In this document: positions 44,720 through 52,952 of the stretch, piece after piece
How the letters are laid out: each line of letters starts with the position of its first letter
Numbering within the stretch: position 1 is the stretch's first letter
Assembly (NCBI RefSeq): GCF_005503365.1
Contig: NZ_SCML01000003.1
Coordinates: 144,476-208,475 of the forward strand
Length of the DNA: 64,000 nucleotides
Origin: Hydrogenophaga sp. 2FB
GTDB lineage: Bacteria > Pseudomonadota > Gammaproteobacteria > Burkholderiales > Burkholderiaceae_C
Reading direction: 5' to 3'
The notes under the pieces: generated by a model
What the model was told of the DNA's origin: nothing
What the model saw: the letters and a program-made list of their open reading frames with translations, nothing else
Databases searched by the model: none
Program-made: the position numbers and the translations under genes

Positions 44720-44781
44720 TTTCACCGCACCTCCCCTTTTGATTTTTGACCCTTTGCTTCCCATAGAAACAGGAGACCTGC

Positions 44782-45768
44782 ATGAACAACTTCCCAATCC
44801 AACGCCGCACCGTGCTGATGAGCAGCCTTTTGCTCGGCGCGGGTATCAAGGCCCAGGCCAATACCGGTGACTGGCCTTCGCGCCCGATCCGCCTGGTGGT
44901 GGCCGGCTCGGCCGGTGCGGGCGGTGACATCTTTGCCCGCCTGATCGGCACGCCCCTGCAGAAAGTGTTGGGGCAACCGGTGGTGGTCGAACCCAAACCC
45001 GGCGCGAACGGACTGATCGCATGCGACACCGTGGCCAAGGCCGCGGGCGATGGCTACACGCTGCTGTTCGCGCCCTCGTCGGCGATCCTGATCAACCCGG
45101 TGATGATCGCCAAGATGCCGTACAACACGGAGAAGGACCTGACGCCGGTTGCCCAGGTCGGCGCGGCCGGCATCCTGCTGGTGGCCAATCCGTCCACTGG
45201 CTTCAAGAACCTGGCCGACATGGTGGCCTACGCCAAGGCCAACCCCGGCAAGCTCTCGTACGGTTCGTGGGGCAACGGGTCTTCGGGCCACCTGGCCATG
45301 GAAGGCATCAAGGCCCACTACGGTCTGGACATGCCGCACGTGGCCTACAAGACGCTCGTGTCCGAAGCGACCGACATCATCTCCAACAACATCGGCGTGG
45401 GCTTCATGGACATCGCTTCGCCCATTCCGCACATGCGCGACGGCCGCATGGTGGGACTGGGCCAGACGGGCTCGCAGCGCTGGCCCGCGACGCAAGACCT
45501 GCCGACGCTGGCCGAACAGGGCTACAAGTTCGAGGCCGATGGCTGGTACGGCATCTTTGCGCCGTCGGGCACGCCGCAGGCCATCGTCGACCGGCTCGCC
45601 GAGGAGATCAACCGCGTGCAGCTGTCCGACGAAGTGCGCAAGCGCATCGAAGGCCAGAACATGGTGGTGCCGCCCAAGCGCACGGCCAAGCAGTACGCGG
45701 ACGAGATCAAGAAGGATGCCAAGATCTGGCAGGGCCTGGCCATCGCGGCCAACCTGAAGGAAAAGTAA
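44782..45768 (+). CDS. Bug/TctC-family periplasmic receptor between the LLM copies
   Basis: A 328-residue periplasmic binding protein. It has a basic N-terminus with RR (QRRTVLMSSLLLGAGIKAQA), compatible with a Sec or twin-arginine type leader, cleaved near residue 26. Family marks: DWPSRPIRLVVAGSAGAGGDIFARLI, VVVEPKPGANGL and GTPQAIVDRLAEEINRV. AGGAG lies just upstream. It sits inside the duplicated unit and is followed by a strong terminator, so it may end the first transcription unit. Confidence 0.92.
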   Translation: MNNFPIQRRTVLMSSLLLGAGIKAQANTGDWPSRPIRLVVAGSAGAGGDIFARLIGTPLQKVLGQPVVVEPKPGANGLIACDTVAKAAGDGYTLLFAPSSAILINPVMIAKMPYNTEKDLTPVAQVGAAGILLVANPSTGFKNLADMVAYAKANPGKLSYGSWGNGSSGHLAMEGIKAHYGLDMPHVAYKTLVSEATDIISNNIGVGFMDIASPIPHMRDGRMVGLGQTGSQRWPATQDLPTLAEQGYKFEADGWYGIFAPSGTPQAIVDRLAEEINRVQLSDEVRKRIEGQNMVVPPKRTAKQYADEIKKDAKIWQGLAIAANLKEK

Positions 45769-45794
45769 ACACACCCAGCCTGCGCCAGGCTGTG

Positions 45795-45846
45795 AACCCC
45801 GGGACGGTGATGCCTCTGTGTGAGGCGTCGCTCCCCGGGGTTTTTT
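45795..45846 (+). terminator. Strong rho-independent terminator after the Bug gene
   Basis: AACCCCGGG (45795-45803) pairs with CCCGGGGTT (45834-45842), with an inner GCCTC-tgtgt-GAGGC stem, followed by a T-rich run. It would stop transcription before LLM copy 2. A further short hairpin (CCTTCCCC..GGGGGAGG, about 45854-45872) follows in the gap. Confidence 0.85.
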
Positions 45847-45993
45847 CTTTGCGCCTTCCCCAGAGGGGGAGGGAGCCGCAGGCCACTCCTGCTATTTCTG
45901 CAGGACTGAACCGCGCATGTGCCGTATTCCCGCCAGCACCGTCTCTCCGCAGAATTCTTCGCATTGCAGACCACTCTTCAGAGGCACTACACC

Positions 45994-47061
45994 ATGGAAT
46001 TCGGCGTATTCATCCTGGCCCAGCAACGGGGCTACCACCAGACTTCGCAGCAGGTCATTCAGAACTCGATCGAGCAGACCGTGGTGGCCGAGCAGGCCGG
46101 CTTCAACAGCGCGTGGTACGCCGAGCACCACTTCAACAACTACTCGCTCTCGCCCTCGCCGCTGATGATGGTGGCGCACATGGCGGCCAAGACGCAGCGC
46201 ATCCGCCTGGGCACGGCGGTGTGCATTCTGCCGCTGTACCACCCCGCGCGTTTCCTGGCCGAGGTGGGCTTTGCCGACACCGTCTCCAACGGCCGCCTGG
46301 ACCTGGGCGTGGGCTCGGGCTACCAGGAGTTCGAGTTCGAGCGCTTTGGCGTGAAGATCGCCGACGCGCCCGCGATCTACAACGAGTTCCTCGACATCCT
46401 TCCCAAGGGGCTGACGCAGAAGATCGTGGAGTACGACGGACAATTCCTCAAGCTGCCACCCAGCTCCATCGCGGTGCGCTCGGTGCAAAGCCCGATGCCA
46501 CCGGTGTGGATCACCTCGGGCAACCCGGTGGCCCTGGGTCGCGGCGTGCGCGAAGGGCACAACCTGTTCGTGACCGCCTTGCTCAACGGCAACGCGGCGG
46601 TCACCGAGTTGCGCGGCCGCCTGGAGAAGGTGGCGAGCGACAACGGCAAGGACCTCGACGAGGACGTGAAGTTCGGCTTCCTGCGCTGTGCGTACGCCTC
46701 GGACAACCAGGCCGAGATCGATGCGTACCTCGACTGCGCGCGTTTCCAGCGGCGCATCTCGGAGAGCCTGAAGTTCCGGCGTGCGCAGTCGGACGACGGC
46801 TACATGGTCAAGGAAGTGCCGTCGGCCACGGACCCGACCTTTGAGCAGCTGCGCCAGAACCTGCCGGTGGGTTCGGTGAACCAGGTGATCGACAAGATGC
46901 TCGAAGAGATCAGCATCCTGAAGCCGAAGCACATCGCGCTGCAGACGCAACTGGGCGACTTCGACCAGAAGACCATGCTCAGGCAGATCGAACTGTGGGG
47001 CGAGAAGATCATTCCAGCGATCCGCAAGGAAGTCGGTTCCCTCAACGCAGTGGCTGCCTGA
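45994..47061 (+). CDS. Luciferase-like (LLM) flavin-dependent monooxygenase, copy 2
   Basis: A 355-residue LLM-class monooxygenase. Residues 1-155 are identical to copy 1. Differences begin in the segment SSIAVRSVQSPMPPVWITS and in AAVTELRGRLEKVAS, and the last 15 residues are unrelated (KEVGSLNAVAA instead of KELRRHTKTSEVAA). The shared reading frame and near-identity indicate recent duplication or ongoing gene conversion with the copy 2351 bases upstream. The next gene (SDR) starts 10 bases downstream and the flavin reductase follows, so this copy is the one linked to its likely flavin supplier. Confidence 0.92.
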   Translation: MEFGVFILAQQRGYHQTSQQVIQNSIEQTVVAEQAGFNSAWYAEHHFNNYSLSPSPLMMVAHMAAKTQRIRLGTAVCILPLYHPARFLAEVGFADTVSNGRLDLGVGSGYQEFEFERFGVKIADAPAIYNEFLDILPKGLTQKIVEYDGQFLKLPPSSIAVRSVQSPMPPVWITSGNPVALGRGVREGHNLFVTALLNGNAAVTELRGRLEKVASDNGKDLDEDVKFGFLRCAYASDNQAEIDAYLDCARFQRRISESLKFRRAQSDDGYMVKEVPSATDPTFEQLRQNLPVGSVNQVIDKMLEEISILKPKHIALQTQLGDFDQKTMLRQIELWGEKIIPAIRKEVGSLNAVAA

Positions 47062-47071
47062 AGGAATCGCC

Positions 47072-48169
47072 ATGCGTGTGCACCTCACCAGCGCCGGCAC
47101 CATCTCCCTCGTCGAGCCCTCGGTCTTCAACCGCCTTGATGTGTTGGTCGATCCGCAACCAACCGAGCGGCTGGAGCAGGCCATCGCCCGCATCGGCAGC
47201 CGCGACGGCGCTGACCATGTGCGGCTGGCGCCGTCGGTGCTGCGCTTCCTGTCGAGCGAAGCGGGCAGCGCCGAGTGGGATGCCAAGTTCGACGCGATGA
47301 TCCAGTACGCGGCCAGCAAGGGCTGGCTCGACGAACAGGGCCGCGTGCGCGCACACATCACCTGGGGTGAAGCCCCTGGGGAAGCCAGCGCTGCGGCCGG
47401 CGCCTTCGCCGCCCAAGCCTTCGCTGGCCGCGTGGCCGTGGTCACCGGCGCATCCGGCGGTCTGGGGGCCGCCATCTGCGAACGCCTGCGTGCGGCGGGT
47501 GCGCAGGTGGTGCAAGCCGACATCAGCTACCCCGAGCAACCCACCGAAGCGAACGGCATGCTGGCCGTGCGCTGCGACATCGGCGACCCCTCTTCCGTCG
47601 CCGCCATGGCGGCACTGGTGCGCGAGCGTTACGGCCGTTGCGATGTGCTGGTGAACAACGCGGCCATCACGACGGGCCCCGAGAAACTGGAAACCTTTCC
47701 GGTCGATCTGTGGGACCGTGTGTTTCGTGTGAACCTGCGCGGCGCTCTGCTGTGCGCGCAGGCCCTGGTGCCGATGATGCTCGAGCGCCAGGCCGGCAGC
47801 ATCGTCAACGTTGCCTCGATCACCGCGCACGTGGCCTCGCGCGCCGGCGCTTATGGGCCGGCCAAGGCCGCGCTCTGTGCCCTGACGCACCAGATGGCGG
47901 TGGAGTGGGGACCGCGCGGCCTGCGCGCCAACTCGGTAAGCCCAGGCATGATCCGCACGCCCTTGTCCGAGACGCACTACCGTGACGAGGCCAAGCTGCA
48001 CGACCGCGTCTCGAAGATCCCCGCGCGCCGCATCGGCCTGCCGCAGGACATCGGCGACGCCGTGGCCTTTCTCGCCAGCGACGCGTCCGCCTACGTGAAT
48101 GGGCAGGACCTCGTGGTCGACGGGGGCTTCCTCAAGGCCTCGCTGGTCAACCTCTACGGATCGCTTTGA
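47072..48169 (+). CDS. SDR oxidoreductase with a 115-residue N-terminal extension
   Basis: A 365-residue protein. Residues about 118-365 are a complete SDR: TGASGGLG (124-131), NNAAI, serine in NVASITAHVA, YGPAK as Y-x3-K, and the end QDLVVDGGFLK. The first 115 residues (from MRVHLTSAGTISLVEPSVFNRLD) form a separate alpha/beta segment I do not recognise, ending in an Ala-rich linker. The extension may be an interaction or acyl-carrier-like module. It lies between LLM copy 2 (10 bases) and the flavin reductase (20 bases). Confidence 0.85.
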   Translation: MRVHLTSAGTISLVEPSVFNRLDVLVDPQPTERLEQAIARIGSRDGADHVRLAPSVLRFLSSEAGSAEWDAKFDAMIQYAASKGWLDEQGRVRAHITWGEAPGEASAAAGAFAAQAFAGRVAVVTGASGGLGAAICERLRAAGAQVVQADISYPEQPTEANGMLAVRCDIGDPSSVAAMAALVRERYGRCDVLVNNAAITTGPEKLETFPVDLWDRVFRVNLRGALLCAQALVPMMLERQAGSIVNVASITAHVASRAGAYGPAKAALCALTHQMAVEWGPRGLRANSVSPGMIRTPLSETHYRDEAKLHDRVSKIPARRIGLPQDIGDAVAFLASDASAYVNGQDLVVDGGFLKASLVNLYGSL

Positions 48170-48189
48170 AGACAACAAGGAGACATGCC

Positions 48190-49161
48190 ATGACCGCAGC
48201 CACCGCCACCGCGCCTGCCGCAGCCCCCCTGACGGAACGCGTGACGACGACCCACAGCGCCGCCATCGAGCCCAAGCTGTTCCGCCAGCTGCTCGGCTGC
48301 TTCCCGACCGGTGTGGCCGTCATCACCACCACCGCCAACGGCCAGCCCGTGGGCCTGACCTGCAACTCCTTCAGCTCCGTCTCGCTGGAGCCGCCGCTGG
48401 TGCTGTTCAGCCTGCGCAAGGCCAGCAGCCTGGTGCCCACCTTCTCGGCATCCGACGGGTTCGCGATCAACATCCTGTCGCAGCGGCAGGACGCGCTGTC
48501 GGGCCGTTTCGCCTCCAGCAAGATCGTGGACAAGTTCGAGGGTGTGGCCTGGCGTTCGGGACCCTTGAACATGCCGATCATCGACGACTGCCTGGCCAGC
48601 TTCGAATGCAGCGTGCACGCGTGCCACGACGCGGGCGACCACCTCATCTTCATCGGTGAAGTCAAGCACATGCACGAGGGCAGTGAGGACCACGCGCTGG
48701 TGTTCTACAAGGGCGCGTACCGCATGCTCGCGGAGTCGCTGCGCACGCTGGTGGTGGAGGGCAAGCTGGGCTCGGTCGATCTCGACGAGGCCTACCGCAC
48801 GCTCTACGGCACGCTGCTGCGGCTCGCCTGCGAGCGCGCCAGCGAGGCCGAGCTCGACGCCGTGGAGGCGGCCGTGGACGGGATCGAACGCCACCGGGAC
48901 GACGACCCGCTGGCGCAACGCATCGAATCGGCCAGCCGCTTCTTCTCCGCGATCGCGGCGGCCGGGCACAACGAAGCCCTGATGCTGATGGCACAGACCA
49001 TGACCGCCGTGTTGCGCGAGCGCATGACGCACGTGATCCCGGTGCGGCCACGGCCCGACCTGTTTCCGCTGCGCCGCAAGGTCGTGACCTGCCTGCGGCA
49101 ACGCGATCCGCAGGGGGCGGCGGGCGCGCTGGACGAGTTGATCACCAAGCTGCGCGGGTAG
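48190..49161 (+). CDS. Flavin reductase fused to a GntR-FCD-like C-terminal domain
   Basis: A 323-residue protein. Residues about 25-178 are a flavin reductase (FMN-binding split barrel): GCFPTGVAVITTT, GLTCNSFSSVSLEPPLVLFSL and AINILSQRQ. Such domains supply reduced flavin to a partner monooxygenase. Residues about 180-323 are all-helical and resemble the FCD ligand-binding domain of GntR regulators (ERASEAELDAVEAAVDGIE, FFSAIAAAGHNEALMLM, DLFPLRRKVVTCLRQRD). No DNA-binding domain is seen. The fusion suggests effector-controlled flavin reduction. AAGGAG precedes the ATG at 48190. Last gene of the monooxygenase operon. Confidence 0.87.
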   Translation: MTAATATAPAAAPLTERVTTTHSAAIEPKLFRQLLGCFPTGVAVITTTANGQPVGLTCNSFSSVSLEPPLVLFSLRKASSLVPTFSASDGFAINILSQRQDALSGRFASSKIVDKFEGVAWRSGPLNMPIIDDCLASFECSVHACHDAGDHLIFIGEVKHMHEGSEDHALVFYKGAYRMLAESLRTLVVEGKLGSVDLDEAYRTLYGTLLRLACERASEAELDAVEAAVDGIERHRDDDPLAQRIESASRFFSAIAAAGHNEALMLMAQTMTAVLRERMTHVIPVRPRPDLFPLRRKVVTCLRQRDPQGAAGALDELITKLRG

Positions 49162-49167
49162 GGGCGA

Positions 49168-49764
49168 TCAAGGCCGGCGCCGGCGGCTTTTCTTGTGCGG
49201 TGATGGGCTGTCGGCTTCCGGCGTTGGGGGCGTGCTCTCCATATCCTTGTGGATACGAGCGCGGGTCGCCGCTTCTTCGGCGGCATCGAGAAAGCTTGTT
49301 TTCCTCAGTCGACTGACGACAACGTCAAGGTCGATCAGTTGAGCCCTGACCCCTGCCTTGATCCAGCGCTCATCGTTCGGTGCGCCTCGGGCGTACTTCG
49401 AGATCGCCGCGTCGTTGGGCTCAAGAAAGTAAGCCTTGATGCCATCGCGCTCAAGCACGTTCATTCGATCCTCCCACCCTTCTGGCAGCGTGAGCAGCTT
49501 GGGTGAGACAGGGTCGATGTACATGTCGTTTTCATCGAAGAAGGCGCTGCCTTCACCAAGGGCTTCGGCGACGTCATGAATCCGCCCCGGGTCGGCCTTG
49601 GTGTACATGTCGAAATCATTCGACATCGCCATTTCCGGGGGAAGGCGACCAGAGTCTTCGAGGGCGACCGCGGACAGGCTTCCTACGATCACGTACTCAC
49701 TGTGGCCAATGAGTTTTTTTGCCTTCGCCAGAGCCGAGAACAGCAGATCAAGCCTGTGCGACAT
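49168..49764 (-). CDS. DUF6036-like minimal nucleotidyltransferase, candidate toxin
   Basis: A 198-residue protein with the minimal nucleotidyltransferase signature: VIVGSLSAVAL (residues about 25-35; the family has G-S/G) followed about 18 residues later by SNDFDMY with the D-x-D metal ligands. A later SKYARG lysine and IDLDVVVSRL are as in DUF6036/AbiEii-type proteins. It overlaps the upstream Phd/YefM-like gene by 17 bases. The two genes are less GC-biased than their neighbours, suggesting transfer. A toxin role is inferred from the pairing, not demonstrated. Confidence 0.75.
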   Translation of the reverse strand: MSHRLDLLFSALAKAKKLIGHSEYVIVGSLSAVALEDSGRLPPEMAMSNDFDMYTKADPGRIHDVAEALGEGSAFFDENDMYIDPVSPKLLTLPEGWEDRMNVLERDGIKAYFLEPNDAAISKYARGAPNDERWIKAGVRAQLIDLDVVVSRLRKTSFLDAAEEAATRARIHKDMESTPPTPEADSPSPHKKSRRRRP

Positions 49765-50281
49765 CGGTGGTTTTCTTCTTCATGGAAAAAGGCGTGTTTT
49801 GTCGCAGTGCGTTTCCCCAGCCGCCGCAGTCACCAATCATTTCTTTCGCCAATTCATGGACCGGAAGAGAGAGCAGTTGATTCCATCGGTCGATGTAGTC
49901 GTCACTGCACAAAGCATGGCCCCTCCATCTGGCGACTCTTGCTTTGGCCTCGCTGACGATCAGAGCTTGTTGATCCGCCGAGGAGGACAACAAGTCAACG
50001 GCCAGATGGGCGTGACGCTGGAGCCGGTCGAGTTCAACCCGTGATTGCTGAGCTCGCGCCAGCTTGCGCTCCAGGAGATCCGTGTCGCGTGCAAATTGCG
50101 ACTCTCTTTCGGACCACATCTCCGGCGTGGAAACGAGCGCCTTGACCCGTCCGTGAGACGTGATCGCAACGGCGTTGCTGGTGCGAAGGCGGTCCAGCAT
50201 TTCCCCGAAGGCCTGTTTCGCCTGCGTTGCGGGAATCTGCGGGAGGTCGTTGAGAATGGACATAATGGACATTTTATCCAT
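49748..50281 (-). CDS. Phd/YefM-like antitoxin-type protein
   Basis: A 177-residue protein. The N-terminal 60 residues resemble Phd/YefM antitoxins: IPATQAKQAFGEMLDRLRTSNAVAITSHGRVKALVSTPE (split) is the usual DNA-binding/repressor segment. The longer helical C-terminus (about 65-177) could wrap the partner toxin. Three possible starts lie close together (50281, 50272, 50263), with direct repeats of ATGTCCATT beside them that may be an autoregulatory site. It is first in a two-gene unit with the nucleotidyltransferase. Confidence 0.72.
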   Translation of the reverse strand: MDKMSIMSILNDLPQIPATQAKQAFGEMLDRLRTSNAVAITSHGRVKALVSTPEMWSERESQFARDTDLLERKLARAQQSRVELDRLQRHAHLAVDLLSSSADQQALIVSEAKARVARWRGHALCSDDYIDRWNQLLSLPVHELAKEMIGDCGGWGNALRQNTPFSMKKKTTDVAQA

Positions 50282-50356
50282 ATCAAGGCCATTCTGGCGC
50301 CCGGAATGGCGCCGTGTTCAGCCCATTCTCACAGGGGAGAAATCGTGTGCGCAGGC

Positions 50357-50689
50357 CTAGCGGTGGTTGTCCGGATCGTGGATCACCGTGCTGGTGCCCA
50401 CGCCCACACCCACGCGCGCATTCCCGTTGCCAATGCCGGTGCTGGCGCCGACACCCGCTCCTGCACTGACCTGCCCGCGCTGGTTGACGCCCACGCCCAC
50501 ACCCACGGGGCCCACACCGGTGCTCACACCCGCATTGACGCCGCCAGAACCCAGGCCCACGCCAATGGAGAACGGCCCGATCGGGATGCCCACGCCCACA
50601 CCCACCGACGCGCACCCGGAAAGAAGGGTCAGGGCGGCGGCGGCAGCGACCGCACTGTGGCGCGCTGCGGAGGTGAAAACCGTGTTCAT
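50357..50689 (-). CDS. Small Gly/Val-repeat lipoprotein
   Basis: A 110-residue lipoprotein with a signal sequence and lipobox LLSGC (C26). The mature part is a low-complexity run rich in glycine and valine (repeats of VGVGVG and GVG-type turns). Three 18-base copies of GCCCACGCCCACACCCAC (plus strand; 50396-50413, 50489-50506, 50588-50605) encode the VGVGVG blocks. It may form an outer-membrane-attached filament or coat. No recognised family. The ATG at 50689 puts the signal peptide at the N-terminus. Transcribed alone. Confidence 0.75.
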   Translation of the reverse strand: MNTVFTSAARHSAVAAAAALTLLSGCASVGVGVGIPIGPFSIGVGLGSGGVNAGVSTGVGPVGVGVGVNQRGQVSAGAGVGASTGIGNGNARVGVGVGTSTVIHDPDNHR

Positions 50690-50785
50690 GGCGTGGGTCC
50701 TGATGGGGTGCATGTCGGATTGTGAGCGCCCACGCCGCAAAAAGTGCCCTCGTTTTCGCACTGTTTCATGTGCCCACAGCGCGTT

Positions 50786-51742
50786 TCAAGGTCTGCCGAG
50801 GGTCTCGATGGCGTCGGCCAGCCAGTCGGGTCGCAGCGCCGCCGCGGGGGCAGGGCGTACGGTCCAGCCGGGGCCGTCCGTCGATGCGTCCACCTGCGCC
50901 AGGCCTCCTTGCCAGAGCAACCACGCCAGCCAGGCGCAATCCGCTGAAGCAGGGGTTTCGCCTGCGCCGGCACCGAGCAGCGCGCTCAACGGAGCGCGGT
51001 CGGAAAAACGCACATGGTCACCCCGCAACTCGGCGCCCGCGGCTTGCGACAGCACCGCCAGCGCACCAGCGCCGTCCCGGTGCGGGCCGAATTCGCGCAG
51101 CCAGTGGCGCAGATGGCCGGCGATGGCCGCGGAGCGCAGCGCCTCCGCCTGCACCAGGTCGGCGTGCTCCCAGCGGTGCCAATCCACCTTGGGCTCGTCG
51201 CAGCCGGTGAGCTGCACGGCCTGGGCGAAGCGGTGGAGCGCCTGCTCAAACCCGTCGCTGTGGACCGCCGCGGCCACCGCCACCAGACTGGCCAGCCGGT
51301 TGGCCAACAGCTGGCTCTGCTGGGCCAGCAGTTTGTCGCGCATCAGGTCGTCGCGTTCGCCCCGCAATTCGGCCAGTTCCAGCGCGTTCTTGAGGTCGGC
51401 GCGAAGGCTCTCCAGCTCCCAGGGCTTGTTGATGTAGCGGTAGATTTCGCCCGTGTTGATCGCCTCGATCGCATCGCCCAGTTCGGAGTAGGCGGTGGTC
51501 AACATGCGCACGATGTTCGGGTAGTACTCACGTGCGTGGCGCAGCAGCTCGTTGCCGTACGCGCCGGGCATGCGTTGGTCGCACACCAGCACCGCGACAT
51601 CGGCGCCATGCTCGGCCAGCACGGCCTTGCCTTCTTCCACCGAGGCGGCGGTGAGCACGGGCGCCAGCGGGCTGACCAGGCGCTCGAAGTATTTCAGGGC
51701 CATGGCCTCGTCATCGACATACAGAATTTTCACGGGCTTCAC
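50786..51742 (-). CDS. phcQ: Response regulator PhcQ
   Basis: A 318-residue protein with an N-terminal receiver domain (DDE at 10-12, acceptor D55 in VCDQRMPG, then INKPWE with the lysine) followed by a variable C-terminal region rich in Ala/Leu helices. No DNA-binding domain is seen. In phc loci PhcQ is the last protein of the phcBSRQ operon and relays signal perception to gene control. The start is the GTG at 51742, with AGGAG 7 bases upstream. Fourth and last gene of the operon, 28 bases after phcR. Confidence 0.8.
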   Translation of the reverse strand: MKPVKILYVDDEAMALKYFERLVSPLAPVLTAASVEEGKAVLAEHGADVAVLVCDQRMPGAYGNELLRHAREYYPNIVRMLTTAYSELGDAIEAINTGEIYRYINKPWELESLRADLKNALELAELRGERDDLMRDKLLAQQSQLLANRLASLVAVAAAVHSDGFEQALHRFAQAVQLTGCDEPKVDWHRWEHADLVQAEALRSAAIAGHLRHWLREFGPHRDGAGALAVLSQAAGAELRGDHVRFSDRAPLSALLGAGAGETPASADCAWLAWLLWQGGLAQVDASTDGPGWTVRPAPAAALRPDWLADAIETLGRP

Positions 51743-51770
51743 GGCGACACTCCTGAGAAAGTCTTATTGG

Positions 51771-52952
51771 TTACTGAGCGTTAGGGAAATAGAGCGAGAC
51801 GGTGGCACCTTGGCCCACCTCCGAGCGGATCAGGATCGAACCGCCCAACGATGTCATCACGCGCCGGCAAAAGATCAGGCCCATGCCACTGCCGCCGTTG
51901 TCGGCGCGGGTGGTGGTCGGCTCGACGGTGAGGCGCTTGAGCACGTCCGGTGGAATGCCGGCGCCGTTGTCGCTCACATGGATGGCGGCCTGCGCGGGCA
52001 GACCGGGCGCGGGCGCTTCACGCCCCAGGCTGATGTGCACCCGGGGTTGTTGCGGCGGCTCGGCGCGCAGGGCCAGCAAGGCGTTCTTCACCAGCGTGCA
52101 GAGCACGAGGTAGAGCAGGTCGCGCCGCCCGGGCAGCACGAAGTCGGCGCTCAGCTCGCTGGTGAGCCATTGCGCTTCGTCGTTGTCGAACGGAAACTCG
52201 TCGCGCACGGCCTGCACCAGATCGCTGGCGCGCAGGTTGGGCGCGGCGTCGGGCTGGTAGGCATCGCGCGCGGTCTGCACGAAGGTCGACACCAGCGACT
52301 GCGCGTACTCGGCGCGGCGCTGCGCGGCTTCGATCATGAAGAGCACGTCGCCGGGTTTCTGCTCCTGGATGCGCGCGTCGCCACTGCCGTCGGCCGGTGC
52401 GTCGCGGTGCCGCGCGCGCATGGCCGTGAGGTAGCCCTGCACGGTGGCCAGCGGCGTGGTGACTTCGTGCGCGAGAAATCCCAGGGTTTCGCGCAAGGTG
52501 GCCGAGCGCCGCTCCACCAGGGCGCGCTCGCGCGCCCGCACCTGGCTCGCGTTGAGCGCCTCGCGCAAGGCCTGGCGTGTCAGGGCCTCGTCGAGCGGCT
52601 TTTCAAGGATCTGTTCCACATGCCCCTGGTTGACGGCCGACATGGCCACGTCCTTGTCGGCGTAGGCCGACACCAGCAGGCGCGCGATGTGCGGGTACCG
52701 CTGCCGCACCTCGCTCAGCAGCGACACGCCGTCGCGCTGCGGCATGGCGTAGTCGGTCAGCAGCACGGCCACCTCGTCGCCACGCTGCGCCAGCAGCGCG
52801 AGCGCGTCGTTCACGCCATGGGCCGTGAGCACGACGAACTCGTCGCCATACAGGCGGGCAAACCACTTGCAGGCCTGGGGCTCGTCGTCCACGACGAGGA
52901 TGGCGTGGGCGCCCAGCGAACCACGCGAGATGCCGGTGTCGTCGGGTTTCAT
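51771..52952 (-). CDS. phcR: Response regulator/histidine kinase PhcR
   Basis: A 393-residue soluble protein with receiver and kinase parts reversed from the usual order. The N-terminal receiver has DDE (22-24), acceptor D67 in LTDYAMP and K118 in LEKPLDE. The C-terminal histidine kinase has H162 in LAHEVTTPLA, N-box LCTLVKNAL, DNGAGIP and GSGMGLIFCRRV. This order (receiver then kinase) is that of PhcR in Ralstonia phc systems. The start follows the phcS stop directly (TGAATG), with GAGG six bases upstream. Confidence 0.83.
   Translation of the reverse strand: MKPDDTGISRGSLGAHAILVVDDEPQACKWFARLYGDEFVVLTAHGVNDALALLAQRGDEVAVLLTDYAMPQRDGVSLLSEVRQRYPHIARLLVSAYADKDVAMSAVNQGHVEQILEKPLDEALTRQALREALNASQVRARERALVERRSATLRETLGFLAHEVTTPLATVQGYLTAMRARHRDAPADGSGDARIQEQKPGDVLFMIEAAQRRAEYAQSLVSTFVQTARDAYQPDAAPNLRASDLVQAVRDEFPFDNDEAQWLTSELSADFVLPGRRDLLYLVLCTLVKNALLALRAEPPQQPRVHISLGREAPAPGLPAQAAIHVSDNGAGIPPDVLKRLTVEPTTTRADNGGSGMGLIFCRRVMTSLGGSILIRSEVGQGATVSLYFPNAQ

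Noticed and set aside
43643..47061. One LLM copy being a pseudogene
   Set aside because: Both frames are intact with all conserved segments; differences are substitutions and an alternative C-terminus, not stops or shifts.
50396..50605. Three 18-base repeats as a possible CRISPR or regulatory array
   Set aside because: Spacing is irregular (93 and 99 bases), there are no unique spacers of constant length, and the repeats are coding (VGVGVG) within a lipoprotein gene.
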